Shown here piece by piece: positions 1 through 13,500 of a DNA stretch of 64,000 bases; positions within the stretch are counted from its first letter, which is position 1, and every line of letters starts with the position of its first letter. Both the position numbers and the translations under genes were made by a program. The DNA is from Hypomesus transpacificus (Eukaryota; Chordata; Actinopteri; Osmeriformes; Osmeridae). Under the pieces are notes generated by a model that worked only from the letters and a program-made list of their open reading frames with translations, searched no databases and had not been told where the DNA came from. The DNA lies in the NCBI RefSeq assembly GCF_021917145.1, contig NC_061068.1, forward strand, positions 1,577,479 through 1,641,478, given 5' to 3'.

Positions 1-740
1 TCTGCCCTGTCTCGTCCTGTCCCGGCCCTCTTTAAGTTGTTTTCCAATGTGGGTTGGGTTCTCATCAGTAAATGAGATTTGAAGAGCTCTAAGTAGCCCT
101 TACATCACCAGTGTGCAGGGGGGGGGGGGGGGGGGGTTGCGCGCCGCAAGCTACCTCCCTGACACTGGGACAGCAGCAACTCCAGATTAGCAGCTATTTC
201 CATCCGTTAGCGATGCAGGGGAAAGCCCTAAAGAACGAGGTCTTCGAGGAAAGCGCCTGACACCCACAGAACAAGCAGGTCCTCACTGACCTCTTTGGCA
301 CCAGGAAATGCATCGTCGACACTCTGCGGGGGAGCCCAAACAAGCTAGGCAGGAAGACCGGAATATTACCACATCTCCCTGTTGCAAAGGAAAGCACACA
401 TCTCCATCTGGTTGCCAAGTACCTGACAAACAGACCACACACCACAGCAGCTCCTGGCTGTGACGGAGGGAGACTGATAACTCAGTTTAACCCCTCCAGG
501 ACACGTCCACACAGACTGTCTGCCCAGACGGCCTGCCTGCCTGCCCAGACGGCCTGCCTGCCTGCCGTCTCTCCCCCTCCCTGGTCCTCTGGTCAGACAG
601 CAGAGTAGAGGATGGGAGTTCAGGTGTCCCGGGCAGAGAGAGCTGCTGATGCAGACGGGGGTGTGAATAACCCTGGAAGTCCACATGAAGTACAGACTAC
701 AACAGCTGTCCACCCTGCTGGTCTTTTAACATCAGAACAG

Positions 741-1065
741 TCCAACACACACACACACACACTCGCCTGTCTAGTCCAGCCGGACACACACACACTCTCT
801 TCCACCTGTCTAGTCCAGCCAAACACACACACACTCTCTCACCTGTCTAGTCCAGCCAAACACACACACACACACAAACTCTCACCTGTCTAGTCCAGCC
901 AAACACACACACAAACTCCCACCTGTCTAGTCCAGCCAAACACACACACACACACACACACACAAACTCCTACCTGTCTAGTCCAACACACACACACACA
1001 AAATCCCACCTGTCTAGTCCAGCCAAACACACACTCTCTTCCACCTCTAACCAGTCCAGGCCACA
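741..1065. repeat. Compound CA microsatellite/minisatellite
   Basis: CA runs alternate with a conserved spacer reading roughly ACCTGTCTAGTCCAGCC. The spacer-plus-CA unit recurs about six times, with variable CA length and occasional TCTC or AAACTCC variants. It is noncoding and likely length-polymorphic. Confidence 0.85.
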
Positions 1066-2282
1066 CAAGTCAGTTCACCCCCGTCTAGCATACAGACTGT
1101 AGAGTGTAGAATACAGTACAGTAAACCACATGCTATTGTATGGGACTATAGTACTGACAGCAGAGAGAACTAGGACCCCACTCTCCTCAAGGTTACCTTG
1201 TCATCCTGAGACAGGCAGGCAGGCACAGATGTTTACCTTGTCCTCTTCTCCAACCCGGGACTCCTCCGTCCAGAGATCTGCTCTCCCCCTCTCAGCGTCT
1301 CCCTCTCAGCACACGGTCAGCGTCTCCCTCTCTCAGCACACGGCCAGCGTCTCCCCCTCTCAGCGTCTCCCTCTCAGCACACGGCCAGCGTCTCCCTCTC
1401 TCAGCGTCTCCCTCTCTCAGCACACGGCCAGCATCGCTGGGAGCCGGGCAGTACCGGAGAGAGGTATCCCTCGAGCACCACGGACACACCGACTGCAGAC
1501 CCGCCGCTACTCCACACACACACACACAGCGGGGACACACACCGGGTGTTGGGTTGCAAACGCAGAAGTTGCAGGCTCGGACACCAAGGAGCTTCTATAG
1601 TCCCACACACGGCTAGACCGTGCCCCTGGATGAGTCCCAGAGAGAGGGGAGGGAGGGAAGGAAGGAGAGAGGGAGAGAGAGAGAGAAGAGAAAGTGAGAG
1701 AGAGAACGTGCGATGGAGAGGAAGGGAGGGACGGAGAGGTGACCCTGCTAAGCCTCTTTCCTCGTCTGTTTGTTGGACAAGCTGAGACACAAGAGGACAG
1801 ATTAGACTTTCACAGCAACAACTCCTTTCTAACTGGCTGGCTGGCTGGCTGCCCTGCCTGGCTGCCTAACTGACTGGCCATGCAGGCAATGTAGTGGTTC
1901 TAATTTTAACCTACGTCCCTGTAGGATTTAGAGGACCTATGATTAGAGGGTCTATTAGGGGGTAGTTCCACGGGCTGGGCCATGGTGAGTCAACAACAGT
2001 ATGTGTGATCAGTCTGTAGCTTGGGCCCCCAGCCCTGGGTCTTTGTCCAAAGGCTGTCAAGCAGTAGTAAATACTTCACTCCACACCAGGTGAAGAAGAC
2101 CAGAACAGCAGTCAGCAGATACCATGGACAAGGTGACAGCATCCCAGCAAGCCTGACTTTATAGGATCTATTCTGGACCACGGACTCAACACAGAAGGCA
2201 TCTGTGGCCCGAGCAGCCATCACTGAACCCGGGGCTATATTAGACGTGCGCTTGCCACATCTCCCAGCTTTCTGGATGGCCC

Positions 2283-2375
2283 GTCAGGCTGGGAGATACC
2301 ACTGTATCCTGTCAGGCTGGGTGATACCACTGCATCCTGTCAGGCTGGGAGATACCACTGTATCCTGTCAGGCTG
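2283..2375. repeat. 28-bp tandem repeat, about 3.3 copies
   Basis: The unit begins GTCAGGCTGGGAGATACCAC and starts again at 2311, 2339 and 2367, a period of 28 bases with few substitutions. There is no gene context. Confidence 0.85.
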
Positions 2376-3672
2376 TTCAGGCTCCTGGTTGGTTAAAGGC
2401 TGAGTCTGTCTGTTCCTTAGATGGCTAACCGTGAATCACTGATGCAAGGGAGCTTTAACCCATTCAGAAGCACACACGTATACACACACACACACGCGCA
2501 CGTTTATAAACACACACTACAAATCTGGTAGATGTGGGCCTTGACCTGGGACACAGTGAGTCTGAAACAGCAACAAGCAATACTGTCCCATCTGCAGCTG
2601 AGTTTAACCTACAAAACTATGCATGAACAGTTCATGGCCACATTGACAAACTATTAAATAATCTATACAACACTAATTATTCCACACTCCAAGCCCCTAT
2701 GTGCAACACAACCAAGCACCACTTTCTGGGCTGTTTAGATATTTCGATTCGAGCGGGTGAATGGATGTAATAACTTCAAACCATGTTGACTGGGCAATCC
2801 TGGCATGCCGGCACACCTCAGGTCCAGGAAAGAGGAAGAACAGACAGTGAGCCAAACATCTTGGAAAATATGACAAACCGGCTGCTGGCCCTGATACTGT
2901 CATGGCTGCATGCGCTCAGGGATGAAGTCAAATATTTAGATTGGAGGAGGGGTTGGCGGCTGTGGGTAGGCCTGCCAGTCTAATGGGTGTTAGTGCCCTG
3001 GTAGGCTTGGGGGAAATAGACCTACAGCCAGCTAAAACAGCTATAACAAGCACATAACATATGCGAGATTGGCAAACTTTCACGTTGAGACACCACGGCT
3101 CACATTTTCATTCAAACGCACCGAGTTTGGAATACGAACACGCCTTTAGAAACCGGAAGTTCTCACGACACTACCCAGGCCCAGCCTTTATAATGTCACA
3201 TTTCAGCTGACACAAGGCCTTCTGGCCTTCATAAACCATATCAAGGTCACGTCGAGATCTTCCTACAAGCAGTTGCCATATCAGCACGTTGGCCTTATCA
3301 TTGCTGAGCAAGACTTTTAACTGTTTGAAATACAGCTGCACAGAGAGTGTAAATAAGGGGTATCGTCACTAAAGACAGCTGTGCTGACACTGAGAACAGC
3401 CACAATCACACTTCACAGTCTCTCCTATCTGTCCTCCTGCCACACCCTGGAACCCAAACTCTCCAGGGCAACCGAAAGCATCCGCGTCGTGATTTCAACA
3501 CCAGCGCACAGGAGAGGTCACCTAGCAGACACGATGTGTGTGTTCATATGTACGGTGTGATTGTGCCTGATTGTACGCAAACACAACTGTGTGTGTGTGT
3601 GCTCTTTAACGAACCAACGCGTGTGTGTGTGTGGAATCGTTGACCTCCAGAAAAAGAAAGGGAGTGGGAGGT

Positions 3673-3702
<30 letters not shown>
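3673..3702. repeat. Poly-G homopolymer, 30 bases
   Basis: An uninterrupted run of about 30 G follows a GT-rich stretch. Its true length is uncertain because such runs assemble poorly. Confidence 0.8.
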
Positions 3703-3703
<1 letters not shown>

Positions 3704-5627
3704 GGCAGGGGGAAAACGAGGACCCCTGGTGTATGACAGAGCCACAGTGAGAAGGTGACAGATGTTGACAGATGAGGACAGGAGATGGCTCGTGCCAGCC
3801 CCTGGTCAGAGGGGTCAGCGGGGTGGTGACAGGCCAACGGACGCATTAGCAGCCATGCCAGAAGTCCTGACAGCTTGCAGAGAGCTTCATGATCCAGCTC
3901 ACGAACACCGTGTTCCCCTATCAGCCTGGCCTGGGAAGCAGTCTGACCTTGCTCAGGGGTCAAACGCCACATGCTCTTGTTGTTGTTGATGTTTTTATTC
4001 ACACGGCAATCAAACCGTTACTACGTGGGGGGGTGATAAAGATTTGTACCCATCCAGGTCTACTTGCCAGTCCCTCCACGTCGAGGGCAGACACCGTCTC
4101 ATGCTGGATGGAGACTGTGACAGATGACCCTCACAGCCCCAGGCTGCAGTCTCCTCAGCAGGCTCCATGGCTCAACATCTGTCCCTAGCATGCTGGAGGG
4201 TGACTGAGCGGGGAGCTGGAGTCCAGAGTCCCACAGACAGATCCCCCCGACGCGATCCGTCTACCCGACAGGTTCTCACATCGCCTCAGGAGGACGGGAG
4301 TGTCTTCTGCACCTGTCCTCCGCGTGGCGTCCGCCCTAGCGATGTGCACAGCGTGTCTCCCCTGTCCGTGTCCCTCCTCCCTCCCAGCTCTGTGTTTTGA
4401 AAACACTGTCGAGACGTGGAGGGAGGGGGGAATGTCCCCCCCTCTACTCAAAAATAACAGGCGATCCACCTTGAGCTAGGGCAACCAAGAGATGCCATGG
4501 ATGATGAGAGGCATTCTTGTGAATGCACGGGTTTACTTTTAAGAGGCGGAAATGATGTATGTAATGTGGAGTCTTTTGCACTCCACATAAAAGCAGCGTG
4601 TATGTGACCCAAGTCCCCACAGAGTGATCACAGTGAACTGCACAGTGACAGGTGTCCCTTGACATCTAGCAAACAGCTGCTAAACACAGTGAGATGATAA
4701 TAATAACAATAATAATATGCTCAATTATATGACCAACAAAACAAGACCGTGTTCCATTCTGGTCCTCTGAATGGCAAGACTGTCAAAACAATCAACCTGG
4801 CTCTTATTTCGGTGGTCTCTAAATGTGAACATTGATTACATAGCTTAGGTCTGATTATTAGTAAATATATTTTGAATCATAAGTCTGGAAGACAGACTGA
4901 AAGACCGTTTCATCCGTGCATGTGTCAGTAGAGACCTTCAAATAGCTGAGGAAAAATGAGTCGGATGAAGTCACATTTTTCCTCCGATGCGTACAGTATT
5001 ACGTAATGACCATAGGTCCACAACGCTAAGGATGGCCATGGATTCTACTTTCCTCTTATTAGCGGTCCTTAGTAACGTTTAATGAACAGTTTACATACTT
5101 CAAAAACGTTAGTTACTAGGTACCATGCAAATGTGTACAATAAAAGAGCGATAACTGTGCGTAACTATGAATCTTGTCATGTATCTTTCTTTCACACAAA
5201 CGACATCCTTTGAGTTAGCATAGCGTTGCTAGAAACAGTTGGCTATTATAATTATAACATGTTAGCCAGCTATGTTGTGTACAGTAGTACACTCAGTCGA
5301 GCAAACACCTCGTTTTCTCTAACAGCATAACAATGTGACATTTTCAACTGACACTAGTAGTACAGTACGGGTTAGCATTAGTACACACAAAACTCAGCTA
5401 GCGACCTGTCAGCTAGCTCTAGAAATATTATGTTTTCGAAATAAACAGTCTCACAAGAACAATTAGAGCTACAAGCTTAGTATCGCTTAGGAAGATGGCA
5501 ATTATTTATGGGACTAAGCAGCGTGATGCCCCAGTCATATGAATGTCAATGTAGCTTAACGTAGTGGCTATAACACACCATAATCACAAACATAACTTAG
5601 CTAGACAAGCTGTACATATAACGTTAC

Positions 5628-5760
5628 CTGTTATCAGCACTCGCCTTGACGATTAAAGCAAGTGGAAATCACCAGCGATCGGAGGACGAATAGGACAATC
5701 TTTCTCGCGGAGACTTTGCTAACGTTGGTTAGCTAGCTGTCAAGCCAGCTCCGTCCGGGA
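5628..5760 (-). other. Possible 5' UTR exon of an unidentified minus-strand gene
   Basis: Read on the minus strand, the segment ends in a good donor (AACAG followed by gtaacg), with the last exon base at 5628. No open coding segment is visible and no partner exon was recognised further left, so the call rests on one splice site. The upstream boundary (near 5760) is a guess. In human, ERC2 lies on this side of CCDC66 in the opposite direction and would be a synteny candidate, but no sequence here proves it. Confidence 0.2.
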
Positions 5761-7380
5761 AAAACAACCATGGAATGATATGAAGCCAGAGGACCAGCGT
5801 AACAAATAAGCATTTTTGTCATGTATTTCTCTTACCATGCTGCTACGCTAGTTGTGTTAATATAATACAAACGGAATAGTTGTACTAATACAAATCGTTT
5901 GGAGCCCCTGGGCCGTGACTCAGAACATAGTAATGGCAGCCCGGCTAACGTTTCGTTTACACGCTAGCTAGCCAACTTCCCCGTTCATCCGTTCTTCCCC
6001 GTTCACTGGATATGAGTGCGTGTGTCGATGGATCAACAACCCCTGTCCACAAACACTTTCTAGCTAGTAGTGTGCTAAATAGTTGCTTATCTAACGTAAG
6101 CGAAACTGAAGTAAACTATTTTAAGTGGGGAACAAATGTTTTTTTTTTATCTAGCAACTGTAAAAAAACAAACAATAAAATGCTAGCTAGCTAAATTGAC
6201 CATGATGACAACCAGAGTAATTATTTTGAAAATGTTGATACACTCTTGCCATCTACTGGTGGACAACGTGCGTCAACGTCAAGTTAATTTAGAGTCTAGT
6301 AATAGCTGTAGTTAATGTAGACAAACTACTTCGATGGCGTAATCATGTGTAGCTAAAGGCAGATATGGAAAAAGTACAAAGGCTACACACAAAACAGTGC
6401 TGACTACACGTAAATTACATATGATCTATCAATCAATATTTCTGAACCTTTAGAAACTTTTTTCAAAATAATTTGTTCAACCTTTAGAAACTTTTTTTTT
6501 TCGAGTAAAAGTACAGATATTTGTGTATAAATTTTAAGAGGTTAAAAGTAAGTTGTCAGAAAAATACATTGTAAAGTACTGATACCAGAAAAGTATACTT
6601 AAGTACAGTAAGGAAGTATTTGTACTTGTTTTTTTTCCATCTCTGTGTAAAGGCTTGGATCACCTGCTGTGATTAATTATTTAATATTTTTCACCGGCAT
6701 TGTACAAGAATTAAAACGTACAAAACAGTGCCGTGTACTAGTAAAGATTATTATGGCCACTGGACCAAACATTCTAGTTACTTAGATGACAAAGAAAATC
6801 TAATTGCTATGAGTGAACAGTAACTTAATCAAATATGAATAAATCGACTTGGTATTATTTCTTGTAGTTTACATCCAGTGAGCTTGGTATCTAATATGGA
6901 TACCCTCATTTCATGATGCATGACATGATTAAATGTGCAACAAATGTAGATAGATGTTCTTACTTGCTAACTTTCAGTCGTTGTTTGCATGTTTTTTTTT
7001 TTTTACAAGTATAGTGTTTTATTTAGCATAACGTGTACAGCCCTATTGCAGAGCGATAGAGAGAAAGGGCAGGAGCTCCCTAAATCGCTTGCACGACGTC
7101 GGGAATTTCATGGTTCAAACAAATCAAGGCTGAGTACTGCAATGTAATAATCAATATACAAAGAAATTAGGACACGTTACATAGGCTGTGCTTTTATTCC
7201 ATCCTCCAATTTAAAAAACGCTTTCCTGGACCTGCATATTTTGCGTGGAATGTGGATGATTTTAATCCCCGTATTTCCATCCTTCTACATCATGGATATA
7301 TATAAATATATCTATGTTCTACATCCTCTGTTGCAAACCTACTTTGAAAATGGATTGTGATTCGCTGGTTAATGCACACA
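5761..7380. other. AT-rich intergenic stretch
   Basis: This lies between the possible minus-strand exon and the ccdc66 promoter. It is AT-rich, with many GCTAGCTA-type words, short T runs and no supported exon. The one open frame (6012-6194) has neither homology nor splice context. Confidence 0.5.
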
Positions 7381-7390
7381 GATAACCATG

Positions 7391-7430
7391 TAGCCAATCA
7401 CGGAAGCTCTTATTGGTCGTTGTCAGCAAC
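7391..7430 (+). promoter_or_regulatory. Putative ccdc66 promoter: CCAAT box and RFX X-box-like site
   Basis: A CCAAT motif (AGCCAATCA, 7392-7400) is followed by an inverted CCAAT (ATTGG, 7412-7416). At about 7416-7430 comes GTCGTTGTCAGCAAC, which fits the X-box consensus RYYNYY-N(1-3)-RRNRAC. The site is about 160 bases upstream of the ccdc66 start. RFX factors drive many ciliary genes and CCDC66 is a ciliary protein, so the site is plausible. It is a motif match only. Confidence 0.35.
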
Positions 7431-7591
7431 CAACGTACACAATAAACATACCAGGAAGTGCTGTCACAGCAATGTTATACTTAGCGGTTTGTGGCTTAAA
7501 TAGAGCCAATTATCTAAATATGTTTCTCATTAAATAGCAAACAAGAGTTCCGACGACTTACAGCTCAGCTCAATGAACGCTGTCAGCTAAA

Positions 7592-10500
7592 ATGAATCTT
7601 GGGTGAGTCTATTTGACATATTCTTGTACAAGCGAGGTTATTATGGCTAAAATAGCTAGACCTAGCTTGGTTAGCATTAACGTTAAGGTTATCCATGCTT
7701 GAGGAATCTTGTAAATGTTAACGTAGTTATTAAACTACTCGTATACTATACCAACCAAAATTAAAACCCCAGTTACAGCCAAATGAGGCCCACATATTGT
7801 CCCGTTTTCTGACACTTGTTGTCACCCAAACTGAGGTTGCTAGCTACAGTAATTTCATGTTTATGTCTGTGGTGAACAGAGATGGCCTGATGTTCGAACT
7901 GGAAAATGGAAAACCCCGGCTGAAATTAATAAATAACGGTAAACTCACATATTAGCTTCAGAATTTGGACCCTGCGCTGATCATAATAAAAAATGTGACA
8001 CTTTGTTGGTTTGAATGTGCATAAAAAAAAAAAATCATGTCATTGCAGGTTCCAAGAATCCAAATACGGTAAGTATGTCCTGGCAATACGTTAGTTGTCG
8101 CACTTTTCACAAGGTGGCACACTGATTCCATACATTGCTGAAGGGAAGATTTTTTATTTTATTTGATTCCTTTTTTCTTGCCCATACAAGATACTATCCA
8201 AGCACAGACCTCAGAATGTTCTCAACTCAAAGCATCAAGTTTCAAAAGAGCCAGGGTCAGAAGACCTATCGAAAGTGCAAGGGAAGCGAAGAGACAGAGA
8301 GACCAGGATTAAGGCCACCGCCCCCAAAACGGAGGTCACCAAGAGCGACGTCTCACTAGCTGCACCCAACCCCTCCAAACAAAGGGGCAGAGATGCCGCA
8401 GAAAACCACACCAAAGGAGTGTCCAGAGTACAGCCATCAGATCGACGCGGACCAAGCATCAGAGACGGGTCACCAGATGCAGAAAAGGACCTGGCGAAGG
8501 ACACTGTGTGCCTGACGAGCGACCAGATCCACCACATCCTCAGCTCCATCAGCAAAGCTTCCCCTGGCAGCACGCAGCAGCAGGGGAACACGCAGAGCCA
8601 GACCAGACCAGGTGAGGCCAACAGCTGCTCTAACGCTGCAGCTGACTCTCGGCTTGCAGGATCTCAGGAATCAGGTGGCTGAGCGGTTAGGGAATCGGGC
8701 TGGTAATCAGAAGGTTGCCGTTGCGATTCCTGCCTGTGACAAATTACGTTGTGTCCTTGGGCAAGGCACTTCACCCTACTTGCCTCAGGGGAAATATCTC
8801 TGTACTTTACTGTAAGTCGCTCTGGATAAGAGCGTTTGCTTTACATTTACTAAATGTAAATGTAAATCTCTCAGGCGATAGAAACCGTTGTGTTCTTTGA
8901 CGCTTGCTTAACCTCCCGCCCACCTGCTGTTGAAGGGAGACAGCAGTAGGAAACGTAGTTCTGTGATTCGAAGTTCCAGGTCTTTTCCTGGCCGTGGTTG
9001 GCTGTAATACCTCTAACCTGGTTCTGTCTGAATGTCCCACAGGGTATGCCCAGTCCTCACAGGAGGTCCCCCTGAACGACAGCACAAAAACGGTGGACCA
9101 CAGAGAGACCCTTAATGTGAAAAGTAACGCCGGTGCTCAGAATGGAATCGCACAAAAGACACAGGAGGACAAGTACGATTCAGATGAGGGGACAATGCAC
9201 CGTTCATCCCTCAAAACAATAGATGATACGCAGCACCTGTAATGTCATGTGGTTGCGCGTTGTGTCCGTGTCTTGTGGGTAGGAAGGTGACGAGCGGCTT
9301 CTTCACGTCCCTGGGAGAAACAGAGAAGGACAAGGAGGCCTTGGAGACCCGGAAGGCCCAGTGGAGGAGAGAGCTAGGTACAGGAGCACCACAGGAAGGG
9401 TCTGGTTTCACTCTCTCACTGGAACCTCTTATGGTCGCACAGTCATTAGGTGCATTATGGATGAGAAGGGAACAGATTCACTCCGTAAGCCTACAGACCT
9501 TTAACCAAGGAGTGGGCTGAGAGTATAAGAGACAGTTGACTTGGTAGAGGTAGATGGATGCTATGCTATGACACGCTAGGCTAGGCTAGGCCATGCAACT
9601 TGTCTCTCAGGTGATGAGAATCAACCCTGTCCTGTTTATTTGTCCATCAGATGAACAGATGACCATGAAGGTGCAGCAGAGGAAGACACCAGAGGTAAGG
9701 ACGACTCCGAGATGGGGTCAGTCTCACAGGTGTTTCACATAAGGCCTATTTAATGGCGCTCGATGAACAATTGCATCTATCTGAAACACGGCGCTCAAAA
9801 CAATCCTATTCCTAGCAGATTGTGGTTTCCTTGATTTAGACCCCGGTTCATCCCCACTGTGTGCTCAGAGACTGCTGTCGCTCTGTGGACAGGTAGTAGA
9901 TGAGGGTGTGCGAAGGACAGGGACAGGTGACGTGGACGTGGACGTGCTGTGGCCAGCACAGAAAGACCTGCCTGCTGCCATCCGATCTGCCTTTGTACTG
10001 GGGGTAAGAAACTGCTGGAACGAGATACACAAACATTAGATCTTAAATAAATGATACACAGAAATTGGGGGAAGTTCTCCACTGTCACTGTCAGATGGCT
10101 GAGCGGTTAGAGAATCGGGCTATTAATGGAAGGTTGGCGGTTCGATTCTCCGCTGTGCAAAATGACGTTGTGTCCTTAGGCAAGGCACTTCACCCTACTT
10201 GCCTCGGGGGGAATGTCCTTGTACTTCCTGTAAGACGCTCTGGATAAGAGCGTCTTGGACGCAATATCCAATAAATAGACATGAGGAAGACTGTTTAATG
10301 TATTAAGAAGTTCCAGTGAAAACATCAGAGCTACTGTGTGTCTTCAGTTGACACGTAGCTTCCCAACTAGAGGGAATGCAGTAGTGTCTAGAGGACAGAG
10401 AGGAGAGCTTCCATTCCCAAGGTCATGTTTTGATTGGCGTGCGTGTGTGCTGGGCAGGAGGCCACGCCGACGGACCATGCCTTCATCGTCCAGAAGAGGG

Positions 10501-13500
10501 CGCTGCAGCGCGCCTGGCTGCAGGACCTGGACCAGCAGAGACAGGACGACAAGCTGCGACACAAGCAGGAGAAACAGCTGCTCAACCAGGTAACCCAGAC
10601 CAGACCAGAGCCCTGACCGAAGGAATACCCCTTCAGCGTGACTTGATCAAGCCATCAGGAAACTGTCTTTTAAAGATGCCACCCTGTGTGTCTGAGCGCC
10701 AGAGCAGGTCCACGCTGACTGAATTCATTGGCGGAGCTCTTGGATTGGCCACTGCTCACGCTGTCTCCCTCCCTCCCTCCAGAGGGAGAATAACGAACAC
10801 TGGGCCAGTCACTTTGACTCCCTCCAGATGAAGCCTCCGCCCCAGCCTCGTCCTCCCCCGGCAGCAGAGAGGGGGGAGTGGGAGGCGCTGAGTCCCCTCA
10901 GCCAGCCCAGGACGCTGTCGGGGGCCCTGTCTCTGGCCTGGGAGGCCTCCAGCACCTGTGGAGCCTCCAGCACGGGCCGAGCCAGCGTGGACGCCGCCGG
11001 AGTCACACCGAGGGCCAGGTGAGACCTGACACGAGCAGCCACTCAGCATCACCCCCCAAGGAGGCGTCTTGGTAGTGTGTATGTGGCAGGCTGTGTCATG
11101 TTTCGGGGGGTAAAGGGATAAGAGGCAGCTCATGTTGTGTTGTTGTGCAGCCACCTGCGCACCATGACGGCCCTGCTCGACCCGGCGCAGATCGAGGAGA
11201 GGGAGAGGAACAGGATCAAGCAGCAGGAGCACCAGGTAGGCTGACACCACCTGGGCCTGAGCCTCCCACACAGAGGGACACGCCGCCTCCACCCTCCAAC
11301 CCTTCACCTCTCCCACCCTCCACCCTCCAACCCTTCACCTCTCCCACCCTTCACCCTTCAACCCTTCACCTCTCCCACCCTCCACCCTTCAACCCTCCAC
11401 CCTCCAACCCTTCACCTCTCCCACCCTCCACCCTTCAACCCTCCACCCTCCAACCCTTCACCTCTCCCACCCTTCACCCTTCAACCCTTCACCTCTCCCA
11501 CCCTCCACCCTTCAACTCTCCACCCTCCAACCCTTCACCTCTCTCACCCTCCAACCCTTCACCTCTCCCACCCTCCAACCCTTCACCTCCCACACCCTCC
11601 ACCCACACCCTCCACCCACACCCTCCACCCTCCTACTCTTCCACCCTTCACCCACACCCCTGGAACCCTGTTCTCCCTTCAGTTACTGTCTGTTGTTATT
11701 GAAACATTTTATTGAAAGACTCATTGTATAGCTCTGGAAACAACGAAATCGCTCAAATCACAGGATTTAGGGATTCTGTAAAAAGCTAACTTAGTGACTA
11801 TTGTCCTTGTTTTTCCCTCTCTCTCTCTGTGTGTGCGTGTGTGCGTGTGTTGTGTGTGTGTGTGTGCGTGTGTTGTGTGTGTGTGTGTGTCAGCGTGCCA
11901 TCGAGGCGCAGGTGGAGGAGCGGCGGCGCCAGCGGGAGCAGGAGGAGGCGGCCAGGGTGGAGCTGGAGCAGGAGGAGGAGAGGAGGGTGGAGCTGGAGAG
12001 ACAGCAGCTGCAGCAGCAGTACCTGCAGGACACCAGGAGACACCAGCAGAAGGAGGTGAGAGGCTCCGCACACACACACACAGGCACACACAAACACGCA
12101 CAGGCACACACACAGGCACACACACACACATATTTTGGCAAATATATCCGTGAATATACTGCAGAGTGATGAGGCTGAAACTGAAATAAATGCAAAGCTG
12201 AGGTCAATGACCTCTCATTGACCTCAGATTGACCACCAGACGTCAGAAACGAATTTCCTCCATGTCTGAAATAAAACCTTGGGGTACGTTGTGGTGGAAT
12301 TTCTATGATTAAATGTCTGAGGTCAGAAGAATTTGTCTTTATCTATTTATTCTTGAAATCAAGGAGGGGGCAGTTCTAAAACAGGATCATAAATAATGTT
12401 TGGAGTAGAAAGGCTCTCTATAGGTGTCATGATCTGAGCACTGTTTTAACCACTTCTTCCAGACAGTTACATCATGAGTTCAATAGTTCATGTCTATCAA
12501 AAGAGGAACTCTACAATAACCAAGAAAGTAAAAAAGGAAGTGGATTGCACAACTTAATACAGATGATCAATATAAAAAACATAACTTGAGACAAAAAAGA
12601 AGAACTTGTCAGCAAAAAATCCTTGGAATAAAACAATCAGGGTTGAACAGTCAAATTTGCTAGACGTTTGTCAGCAAACAGAAACTTAAGCAATACCGTC
12701 TTAGGCCAAAAAGTTATGCTAGCTTTACAGAAGTTAAAACCTCAGCAATAATAGTTTTAGGCCAAAGAATATTATAGACATCTTAAAGAATAGTCATTTT
12801 CTATTACAATGTAGATGATGAGCTGAAACATTCATGCTTTAGTTATGAAAATGAAGTGATGGTTTGTCTATCCCCCTTTCCCCTCCCTCTCCCTCTGTCC
12901 CCCCCTCCCCCCACCCCTTTCTTCTCCCTCCCCGCTCTCGCTCTCCCTCCCCCCTCTCGCTCTCCCTCCCCCCTCTCCCCCTCTCCCCCCCCCCCCCCCA
13001 CCAGGAGTTGCTGGAGCGTCAGACGGAGCAGCTGCACCAGAGCGTGCAGAGAGCACAGGAGGAGGCAGCCAAGGACAAGCACCGGCACAGGATCAAAGAG
13101 CTGGCCCGCAAAGGCCACGACGTGTCCAACCTGCTCCGCTCGCTGGAGGGGCCCCCCACCGCCTCACAGAGTACGAAACAAATGCACCCCACCCAGGTTC
13201 CTCGCAGCAGTACACACCAAAACAGACTTTGATGGGTTTGCTTCATTTGTGCTCCCAGCCCTGCCCACGAGGGAGTCCCCCAGCCCCAGGCAGCAGGAGC
13301 CGTCCGGCCGGAGAGAGGAGGCCGTCAGCACGGCTTCTCCCAGGAGGGACGCGGCCGTGCAGACCGGTAAGAGGAAGTCCAGCACGTTTCTGAAAAACAC
13401 TTTCACGAAAACATCCCTTCCTGTGTGTGTTGACATGAATGCGTGTGCTTCCAACAGTGGCCTCCGTCTGGCCCGCCCCGGCGCCACCACAGCAGGAACA

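Larger units (their letters stand above)
1..5600. other. Repeat-rich stretch with no recognised gene
   Basis: I found no exon with recognisable homology or a convincing splice-bounded reading frame here. It holds a poly-G run (118-136), a compound CA minisatellite (about 741-1065), a short repeat of CTCAGCG/CACACGG units (about 1288-1435), a purine-rich block (about 1640-1735), a 28-bp tandem repeat (2283-2375) and a 30-base poly-G run (3673-3702). Open frames in it are low-complexity translations. It could be the large first intron of a minus-strand gene whose first exon lies near 5,630, but that is inference. Confidence 0.6.

Noticed and set aside
1990..2223. 77-codon minus-strand frame with a hydrophobic stretch (GMLSPCPWYLLTAVLVFF)
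   Set aside because: No recognisable family, no supporting splice sites, and it lies in repeat-rich sequence. It could be chance.
8675..8760. Possible tRNA genes at the six SINE heads
   Set aside because: A-box and B-box-like sequences are present, but the stems do not pair as a tRNA and each is followed by the SINE core and tail.
11145..11702. 185-codon Pro/Ser/Thr-rich frame
   Set aside because: It begins in ccdc66 exon 11 in the wrong frame and continues through an intronic pyrimidine minisatellite.
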